DNA of 64,000 nucleotides from Pseudomonas sp. CROZ-RG-20F-R04-15. GTDB lineage: Bacteria; Pseudomonadota; Gammaproteobacteria; Pseudomonadales; Pseudomonadaceae. This document shows, piece by piece, positions 58,290 to 64,000 of this stretch; the stretch's first letter is position 1, and the number at the start of each line of letters is the position of its first letter. Location: assembly GCF_022662375.1 (NCBI RefSeq), contig NZ_JAKNQL010000012.1:124001-188000 (forward strand), in the 5' to 3' direction. The notes beneath the pieces were generated by a model. The model was not told the DNA's origin, searched no databases, and was given only the letters and a program-made list of their open reading frames with translations. Both the position numbers and the translations under genes were made by a program.

Positions 58290-59284
58290 GTCGATGCATC
58301 CTGCTATTGATCGGCCTGCTCGCGGCCGTGCTGATTCCGGTTGTGCTCGGTGGCAGCGAAACCTGGGTGCGCCTGCAAAGCTTCCCGTTGCAATGTTTAC
58401 TGGTGATGTTCGGCATGATCCTGCTGTGCTGGGGCATCAATACCCTGCGTTTGCGTTTGTTGCTCGGCGATCAACGTGACCGCGTCACGCCGCTGAAAAG
58501 TCTGGGCGTGGTCATGGCCGCCGAATTCGCCTACTGCGCGACACCCGGTGGCAGTGGCGGGCCGCTGACAATCATGGCCCTGCTGGCCCGATCAGGTGTG
58601 CGCCCGGCGCGGGGCAGCGCGGTGTTTGCCATGGATCAGCTGAGCGACTTGCTGTTCTTTCTCTGCGCCCTGAGCGGGATTCTGATTTATGCGCTGTTTC
58701 AGCATCTGAGCGATCGACTGGAGTGGCTGCTGACCGTCAGCGCCGTGTCGTTGTTTGGCGGTCTGTTCAGTTGCGTGCTGGTCGCGCGCTACCACCGCTC
58801 ATTGATTCGACTGAGTGGGCGCCTGTTGGCAAGGGCCAGCGTCAAGGTCAGCACCCGGCGGCGCTGGGCGCGCAAGTTGCTGCACTTTCTCGCGGCTTTT
58901 ACCGACACGCTGAAGTTGCCCTGGCAGACACTGGTCAAGGTTTTCGCCCTGACATGCGTGCATTGGCTGCTGCGCTACAGCGTGTTGTATCTGGCGGTAC
59001 GCGGTCTGGGCGCAGACTTGCAGTGGGCCTGGAGTTTTCTGGTGCAGATGCTGTCACTGGGTGCCGGGCAATTCAGTCTGCTGCCGGGTGGCGCGGGGGC
59101 GGCGGAACTGACATCGGCGGCACTGTTGGCGCCGATGATCGGGAAATCCACCGCAGCGGCGGCGATTCTGATCTGGCGGGTGGTGACTTACTATTTCTAT
59201 CTATTGGTGGGTGGCCCGGTGTTTCTATTGATGCTCGGGCGACCGTTGCTGAAGAAACTGATGAATGTCAGGCAGGCTTCTTAG
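58286..59284 (+). CDS. Flippase-like UPF0104 membrane protein
   Basis: 332-residue inner-membrane protein with about seven or eight helices, of the lysylphosphatidylglycerol synthase TM region family (AglD/MprF flippase-like domain). Marks: FAYCATPGGSGGP and LLPGGAGAAEL repeats in the core. ATGA overlap with the deacetylase. As third gene after a glycosyltransferase and a deacetylase it is a candidate to flip their lipid product. P. aeruginosa PA4311-PA4313 seem the counterparts. Confidence 0.87.
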   Translation: MSRCILLLIGLLAAVLIPVVLGGSETWVRLQSFPLQCLLVMFGMILLCWGINTLRLRLLLGDQRDRVTPLKSLGVVMAAEFAYCATPGGSGGPLTIMALLARSGVRPARGSAVFAMDQLSDLLFFLCALSGILIYALFQHLSDRLEWLLTVSAVSLFGGLFSCVLVARYHRSLIRLSGRLLARASVKVSTRRRWARKLLHFLAAFTDTLKLPWQTLVKVFALTCVHWLLRYSVLYLAVRGLGADLQWAWSFLVQMLSLGAGQFSLLPGGAGAAELTSAALLAPMIGKSTAAAAILIWRVVTYYFYLLVGGPVFLLMLGRPLLKKLMNVRQAS

Positions 59285-59444
59285 GTTCGTCCCGATCCTC
59301 TTTGAGTTGTTCCCACAACTCGGCGGCGCCGGGAAACTCAGTGCCATCTTCCGGGCTCATGTCCTCCGGGTCATAACGGCTCAGGCAACCTTCACCGAGG
59401 GTTTCTGGGGCTTTGGATGTGGCTTTGTCCAGTGGATCGCTCAT
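59268..59444 (-). CDS. 58-residue conserved small acidic protein
   Basis: ATG at 59444 preceded by GAGGA; protein begins MSDPLDKATSKAPETLGEG and is strongly acidic, with one cysteine (GCLSRYDPED). It contains MSPEDGTEFPGAAELWEQL near its end. I recall similar short proteins beside purU in other pseudomonads but no function. Its last 17 bases overlap the end of the UPF0104 gene on the other strand. It lies after the purU terminator on the same strand, so it should have its own promoter or read-through. Confidence 0.8.
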   Translation of the reverse strand: MSDPLDKATSKAPETLGEGCLSRYDPEDMSPEDGTEFPGAAELWEQLKEDRDEPKKPA

Positions 59445-59465
59445 GAACTTTTCCTCGGACTTGAA

Positions 59466-59498
59466 TAAAAAAGGCCTGAGCGATTGAACGCCCAGGCC
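59466..59498. terminator. Terminator after purU
   Basis: On the minus strand GGCCTGGGCG and CGCTCAGGCC pair with one mismatch and a T-run follows. It stands between purU and the 58-residue gene. Confidence 0.88.
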
Positions 59499-59527
59499 CT
59501 GGTTTTTTCAAGCCTGCGTAGTTTGAA

Positions 59528-60376
59528 TCAGAACACCACAGTCTTGTTGCCATGCACCAGCACGCGGTCTTCGAGGTGGTAGCGCAGGCCACGAGCCAGC
59601 ACCATCTTCTCGACGTCACGGCCGAAACGCACCATGTCTTCGATGCTGTCACTGTGGCTGACGCGGACCACGTCCTGCTCGATGATCGGGCCGGCGTCCA
59701 GCTCTTCGGTCACGTAGTGGCAGGTTGCGCCGATCAGCTTCACGCCACGCATGGAAGCCTGGTGATACGGCTTGGCGCCGACGAACGACGGCAGGAAGCT
59801 GTGGTGAATATTGATGACTTTGTGTGCGTATTCACGGCACATGTCCGGCGGCAGGATTTGCATGTAGCGCGCCAGCACCACCACTTCAGCATCGTGCTGT
59901 TTGACCAGACGCGACACTTCGTCGAAGGCCGGTTGCTTGTCCTGTGGATTGACCGGGACGTGGTAATAAGGAATGCCGTGCCATTCGACCATGCTGCGCA
60001 GGTCGTCGTGGTTGGAAATCACGCAGGAAATTTCGCAGTCCAGCTCGTCGCTGTGCCAGCGGTGCAGCAAGTCAGCGAGGCAGTGGGATTCGCGGCTGGC
60101 CATCAGCACAACGCGCTTTTTCTGCTCGGTGTCGGTGATGCGCCAGTCCATCGAAAACTCTTCGGCGATCGGCGCAAACTTCTCGCGCAACACTTCGATA
60201 CCGAAAGGCAGCGAATCGGCACGAATTTCGTGACGCATGAAGAACCAGCCCACTTGATTGTCCGAGTGGTGGCTCGCTTCGGTGATCCAGCCGTTGTGGG
60301 CTGCCAGAAAATTACTGACTTTGGCAACAATGCCAACGCGGTCCGGGCAAGAAATCACCAGCCGAAAAGTGCGCAT
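59528..60376 (-). CDS. purU: Formyltetrahydrofolate deformylase
   Basis: Hydrolyses 10-formyl-THF to THF and formate, balancing one-carbon pools. 282 residues from the ATG at 60376 (MRTFRLVISCPDRVGI). N-terminal ACT domain, then a formyltransferase fold with NIHHSFLPSFVGAKPYHQA carrying the catalytic Asn and His. It relates functionally to the glycine cleavage operon earlier in the window, which generates methylene-THF. PA4314 (purU1) is the positional counterpart. Confidence 0.96.
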   Translation of the reverse strand: MRTFRLVISCPDRVGIVAKVSNFLAAHNGWITEASHHSDNQVGWFFMRHEIRADSLPFGIEVLREKFAPIAEEFSMDWRITDTEQKKRVVLMASRESHCLADLLHRWHSDELDCEISCVISNHDDLRSMVEWHGIPYYHVPVNPQDKQPAFDEVSRLVKQHDAEVVVLARYMQILPPDMCREYAHKVINIHHSFLPSFVGAKPYHQASMRGVKLIGATCHYVTEELDAGPIIEQDVVRVSHSDSIEDMVRFGRDVEKMVLARGLRYHLEDRVLVHGNKTVVF

Positions 60377-60713
60377 GAGGGGGAAACTCCAGAACTTCGC
60401 AAAGGCCGCCATTCTAGCGGCTGCGGGGGAAAACTGCAGTATTGATCAACACGGTTGCACGACAGGCCCGGCGCTACAGGTGCTTGATGGAGTAACCGTC
60501 AACCTGGCGCTGATCCTGCGGCATCGCTTGATCAGACAACTGTGAATATCTGTGATGACTGGATCACACTATTTAACTGAATATTCAATAGAACGCAGTT
60601 TCTCGTAACTAATTTAAATAAAAACCCCGGTTAAATGTTTACTTGATGAAACAGCCTGACTATTATTGCGGCACTGTCCCCCTGCCATCCCGCACTCTAC
60701 TAAGGTAGTAATC
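60377..60713. promoter_or_regulatory. Divergent purU/mvaT region
   Basis: 337 bases; the part nearest mvaT is unusually AT-rich (about 60540-60670), as expected for a gene whose H-NS-like product binds and controls its own promoter. No coding frame is credible. Confidence 0.6.
60638..60666 (+). promoter_or_regulatory. Candidate mvaT promoter
   Basis: TTTACT, 17 bases, TATTAT. The -10 matches five of six consensus bases; the -35 is weaker. The start would fall near 60673, about 40 bases before the ATG. Confidence 0.5.
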
Positions 60714-61091
60714 ATGTCCTTGATCAACGAATACCGCGCCACCGAAGAAGCTATCAAAGAGCTGCAAGCCCGTTTGAAGAACCTGTCCCAAGACGACAAA
60801 CTGCAAACCGAGCTGGAATTCGAAGGCAAACTGCGCACCCTGATGGGCGAATACTCCAAGTCCCTGCGTGACATCATCGCGCTGCTGGACCCAGAGTCGA
60901 AAACCAAAGCACCACGCGGCGGCGCAGTAAAAACTACCGGTACCAAGCGTGCCCGCAAAGTTAAACAATACAAAAACCCGCACAACGGCGAAGTCATCGA
61001 AACCAAAGGTGGCAACCACAAAACTCTGAAAGAGTGGAAAGCCAAGTGGGGCGGTGACGTGGTGGAAGGCTGGGCTACCCTGCTGGGCTAA
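60714..61091 (+). CDS. mvaT: H-NS-family xenogeneic silencer MvaT
   Basis: Nucleoid protein that silences AT-rich and acquired DNA and controls many surface and metabolic genes in pseudomonads. 125 residues from the ATG at 60714: N-terminal coiled-coil oligomerisation domain (MSLINEYRATEEAIKELQAR), linker (KTKAPRGG), and C-terminal DNA-binding domain with YKNPHNGEVIETKGGNHK. MvaU/MvaV paralogues are the alternative; position next to purU and sbcB (PA4314-PA4316 order) supports MvaT. Confidence 0.95.
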   Translation: MSLINEYRATEEAIKELQARLKNLSQDDKLQTELEFEGKLRTLMGEYSKSLRDIIALLDPESKTKAPRGGAVKTTGTKRARKVKQYKNPHNGEVIETKGGNHKTLKEWKAKWGGDVVEGWATLLG

Positions 61092-61128
61092 GCCGCAACG
61101 CCTTCGCAGAGCGATCCGCGAAAAAACA

Positions 61129-61155
61129 AACGCCAGCGAATGCTGGCGTTTTTTT
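61129..61155 (+). terminator. Intrinsic terminator after mvaT
   Basis: AACGCCAGC and GCTGGCGTT around GAAT, followed by a T-run. Confidence 0.94.
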
Positions 61156-61188
61156 ATGCCCGGCATTTAAGCCCGGTCATGTTCGATT

Positions 61189-62619
61189 TCAAAGATTCAA
61201 ACGTTTGCGCAATGCCTGGACATAATTCTGCCATTCATTGAGCACCTCACTCTGCATCGGCGTGGCATTAATCGACCATTGCTCGGCCGCCTCGGTAAAA
61301 GATTTCAAGGTATTCGGTGCGCCGAACTCAGGCGTGGACAAACGCTGCTGACAAAATATTCTCCAGCGCTCTTGCTCTTCGAAATTCAACGTCTCGGGAA
61401 AGTTACGTGCGCGATATCGAAAGAGTAATTCTGGCAAACGTTCGTCATCGAAAGGCCATTGCTCTTGCGCTAGTTGTGCCGGGTCGGCGCTCCTGACTTG
61501 CTCACATAGGCGCCGGTCGCGGTCGCCGATAAATCCGTCGTACAACTGTTGTTCGGGATCCTCGCTCGGCGTGAAATCTTCACTGGCATAAATTGTCGCA
61601 ACTTTATCTTTCCAGACTTGTTGTGCGTCAGTTAGCCGCAGTGCTCGCTGCTGATACAGCGCCATGTCCAGACCCAGACGCTGCTGATCCTGCTCACGCA
61701 AAACTGCAAGCGGCGCCACCACCGGGCAACGGTTGATGTGAATCAGCTTGAGCGGTACCGGCAACTCGCCTTCCAGCAAATCATCACGACGCGTGTACAA
61801 ACGCTGGCGCAGGGTCTGCGCGTCGAGATCCAGCAAACCCTGCGGGTCGAGGTGCAGGTCACAGACGATCAGCGCATTGCGGTTTTTCGGGTGCCATGCC
61901 AGTGGCAGCACCACGCCGACATAACTGCGCGCCGCCGAGAAACGCCCGGAAATATGCACCAGGGGCTGCAACAGGCGAATCTGGTCCATGACTTTCTGCT
62001 TGCTGCGCAACTGAAACAGCCAGTCATACAGTTTCGGCTGTTTTTCGCGAATCAACCGCGCCAGCGCAATGGTGGCGCGCACGTCTGACAAGGCTTCGTG
62101 GGCGTGGCCATGATCGATATTGTTCGCCGCTGTGAGGCGTTCGAGCTTGAGCGTCACCCGGCCTTCGTCATCGGTCGGCCAGACCAGACCGTCAGGACGC
62201 AATGCATAGGCAGCGCGCACCACATCGATCAGATCCCAGCGACTGTTGCCGCCCTGCCACTCCCGGGCGTAAGGGTCGAAGAAGTTGCGATACAGGCTGT
62301 AACGGGTCATCTCGTCGTCGAAACGCAGGGTGTTGTAACCCGCGCCGCAGGTGCCGGGGGCGGCCAGCTGAGCGTGAACCCGGGTCATGAAATCCGCCTC
62401 GCTCAAGCCCTTTTCGGCGAGCTGGCTTGGAGTAATGCCGGTAATCGCGCAAGCTGCCGGATGCGGCAGGATGTCTTCGCTGGGCTGACAGTAGAGATTC
62501 ACCGGCTCGTCGATTTCATTGAGCGCATGGTCGGTGCGAATCCCGGCCACCTGCAACGGGCGGTCGTTGCGCGGATTGATGCCAGTGGTTTCGTAGTCGT
62601 ACCAGAAGATTGAAGTCAC
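61189..62619 (-). CDS. sbcB: Exodeoxyribonuclease I
   Basis: 3'-5' single-strand DNA exonuclease used in recombination and mismatch repair. 476 residues, equal to E. coli ExoI. GTG start at 62619 with AGGA upstream gives VTSIFWYDYETTGINPRNDRP (shown as WYDYETTGIN), the DEDDh exonuclease motif I; HEALSDVRATIALARLI is motif III. The upstream part of the frame is not conserved in the family. Confidence 0.95.
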   Translation of the reverse strand: MTSIFWYDYETTGINPRNDRPLQVAGIRTDHALNEIDEPVNLYCQPSEDILPHPAACAITGITPSQLAEKGLSEADFMTRVHAQLAAPGTCGAGYNTLRFDDEMTRYSLYRNFFDPYAREWQGGNSRWDLIDVVRAAYALRPDGLVWPTDDEGRVTLKLERLTAANNIDHGHAHEALSDVRATIALARLIREKQPKLYDWLFQLRSKQKVMDQIRLLQPLVHISGRFSAARSYVGVVLPLAWHPKNRNALIVCDLHLDPQGLLDLDAQTLRQRLYTRRDDLLEGELPVPLKLIHINRCPVVAPLAVLREQDQQRLGLDMALYQQRALRLTDAQQVWKDKVATIYASEDFTPSEDPEQQLYDGFIGDRDRRLCEQVRSADPAQLAQEQWPFDDERLPELLFRYRARNFPETLNFEEQERWRIFCQQRLSTPEFGAPNTLKSFTEAAEQWSINATPMQSEVLNEWQNYVQALRKRLNL

Positions 62620-62800
62620 GGGCGGTTCCTGAACTGAAGATCGGCGAAGTCTAGGCGCTCGACCGCCGTCGCGGCCAGCCTTGAAACATTCAAACACCTT
62701 GCGGCGATCGCTGTGCAATACATAGTTATGTCGTTTTCCCCCGAGAGGCTGCTAGCATCGACCTCACTTGCACCCCGAACAGGCGAACATCAGGTAGCCC

Positions 62801-63526
62801 ATGCTCGAGCCCACAGCACCGCCAAGGAAAGCACCGCTGGCCCCACCGCTGGATACGCGGCATCAGGTTGAAACGCCGGAAGGCATCGATCTGCCGTTGC
62901 GGCCGGCCGGGTTGATGGTTCGTGCCGTGGCTTTTGCCATCGATCTGGGTATTCGCGGCCTGATCATGGGCGTGCTGTTCATCGCCCTGGCGTTTCTCGG
63001 CAAGCTCGGCATCGGTCTCGGGTCGCTGCTGCTGTTCGCGATCAGTTGGTGGTACATGGTGCTGTTCGAAGTACTGCGTCAGGGCCGCTCGCCGGGCAAA
63101 CAATGGATGGGGCTGCGCGTGGTGCACGACGACGGCACACCGGTCGGCTGGTCGGCCTCGCTGCTGCGCAACTTGCTGCGCTTTGTCGATCTGCTGCCCT
63201 TCGGCTACTTCCTCGGCGCGCTCAGTTGCCTGCAACACCCGACCTTCAAACGCCTCGGCGACATCGCGGCCGGCACCCTGGTGGTCTACAGCGAACGCCC
63301 GTTGACCCGACCGCAACTGCCTGATGCACAACCCCGGCGCTCGCCGGTCACCCTGACGCTCGCAGAACAACGCGCCGTGCTTGGCTTTGCCGAGCGCCAA
63401 GGTGAATTATCGCCAGCACGGGTCAATGAGCTGGCTGCCTTGCTCGCCCAGCCATTGCATATTTCCGCACCCAAAGCAGTCGTTGAGCTCAACGGCATCG
63501 CTCGCGGTTTGTTGGGCCCGACATGA
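62801..63526 (+). CDS. RDD-family membrane protein (MoxR-cluster type)
   Basis: 241 residues: proline-rich N-terminus, RDD domain (VRAVAFAIDLGIRGLIMGVL, RSPGKQWMGLRVVHDDG) with about three membrane helices, then a cytoplasmic C-terminal segment of some 90 residues. ATGA overlap with the SpoIIM gene. In P. aeruginosa the same place (after sbcB) begins a cluster with a MoxR ATPase and DUF58 protein, so this gene likely belongs to that system. Role unknown. Confidence 0.87.
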   Translation: MLEPTAPPRKAPLAPPLDTRHQVETPEGIDLPLRPAGLMVRAVAFAIDLGIRGLIMGVLFIALAFLGKLGIGLGSLLLFAISWWYMVLFEVLRQGRSPGKQWMGLRVVHDDGTPVGWSASLLRNLLRFVDLLPFGYFLGALSCLQHPTFKRLGDIAAGTLVVYSERPLTRPQLPDAQPRRSPVTLTLAEQRAVLGFAERQGELSPARVNELAALLAQPLHISAPKAVVELNGIARGLLGPT

Positions 63527-64000
63527 AACAAAGCCTTTTCGAAACGAGCCACAAGGCCGAATGGGAGCGTTTTGCGCTAGCCCTCGAACGCCTTGAGCGC
63601 GGCAAGGATACCTCGCAAGTCGCTGGTTTCCCCAAGGCCTATCGCAGGCTTTGCCAGCATCTGGCGTTGGCCCAGGAACGTGGCTATAGCAGTTTCCTCA
63701 TTGATTCGTTGCAACAACACGTGCTGCGCGGGCATCAGCAGTTGTACCGCCATCGCAGCCGCCTCGGCGCCAACCTGTTGAGTTTCATCCTTGCCGACTT
63801 TCCGCGTCTGGTACGCGCCGAATGGCCGTTTGTGCTGGTGGCGAGCTTGCTGTTCTTCGGCAGCCTGATCAGCGTCGGCGTGTTGGTGTTTGTGTTTCCC
63901 GAGCTGGTCTACAACCTGATCCCCGCCGATCAGGTTCGTGAGATGCAAGGCATGTACGACCCGGTCGCCGGCCACCTCGGGCGCCCCGCCGAACGCGCGG
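63523..64000 (+). CDS. SpoIIM/DUF95-family membrane protein, 3'-truncated
   Basis: Starts MKQSLFETSHKAEWERFALAL and runs off the window after 159 residues. N-terminal amphipathic helices are followed by a membrane helix (FVLVASLLFFGSLISVGVLVFVF). It matches the stage II sporulation protein M family that travels with RDD, MoxR and DUF58 genes in non-sporulating bacteria. Translationally coupled to the RDD gene. Confidence 0.85.
   Translation, partial: MKQSLFETSHKAEWERFALALERLERGKDTSQVAGFPKAYRRLCQHLALAQERGYSSFLIDSLQQHVLRGHQQLYRHRSRLGANLLSFILADFPRLVRAEWPFVLVASLLFFGSLISVGVLVFVFPELVYNLIPADQVREMQGMYDPVAGHLGRPAERA

Overview
The window is chromosomal DNA from a fluorescent Pseudomonas (P. fluorescens group). 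Evidence: high GC content, Pseudomonas-type REP/REPIN repeats in many gaps, the arginine deiminase operon, a GcsR-type sigma-54 glycine-cleavage locus, the tol-pal/ruv/aspS/oprD block in its usual Pseudomonas order, MvaT, and a PctA-type chemoreceptor. Nearly all of it is core genome. I see no prophage, insertion sequence, CRISPR array, plasmid gene or rRNA. Family names come from reading the translations and from memory; no database search was run.

Layout. 1-3.4 kb: 3' part of a dCache chemoreceptor and a CoA-transferase III protein with unusual domain order. 3.8-11.8 kb: arginine catabolism. An AlkA-type glycosylase is translationally coupled to an ArcD-like antiporter, which diverges from arcD-arcA-arcB-arcC and a small DUF5064-like gene. 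The divergent promoter region holds a probable ANR box and helically phased TAACGCC repeats. 12-20.1 kb: gcsR, then gcvH-gcvP-sdaA-gcvT behind a complete sigma-54 control region (three TGT-N12-ACA-type sites, an IHF consensus, a -24/-12 promoter). These genes turn glycine into serine and then pyruvate. 20.1-22.5 kb: cold-shock gene with a long leader, an RDD membrane protein, nadA. 22.7-32.2 kb (minus strand): tRNA-Lys, queC, queE, cpoB-pal-tolB-tolA-tolR-tolQ-ybgC, ruvB-ruvA-ruvC. 32.4-38.1 kb: yebC, aspS, fmdB-like zinc ribbon, an RHH protein, dps, a membrane-anchored cold-shock-domain protein, slyX, a HIT protein. 38.1-42 kb: a 0.9 kb non-coding stretch, oprD, mscS, yajQ. 42.1-54 kb: panE-like reductase, orphan sensor kinase, cobalamin adenosyltransferase, Nudix-ThiE fusion, GST, argJ, secA, dciA, HerA-like ATPase. 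54.2-64 kb: PctA-type chemoreceptor, a three-gene glycosyltransferase/deacetylase/flippase operon, a 58-residue protein on the opposite strand, purU, mvaT, sbcB, an RDD protein and the start of a SpoIIM-family gene.

Mobile-sequence traces are confined to intergenic repeats: nine REPINs, four copies or fragments of a palindrome-ended MITE-like element, and a cruciform-forming repeat between arcB and arcC. The tRNA-Lys next to queC, a known island integration site in P. aeruginosa, looks unoccupied. I did not find an obviously new defence or mobile system. The best candidates for undescribed biology are the antiporter-glycosylase coupling with its phased repeats, the permuted CoA transferase, the membrane cold-shock protein, the glycolipid-like operon near 57 kb, and the oprD upstream region.
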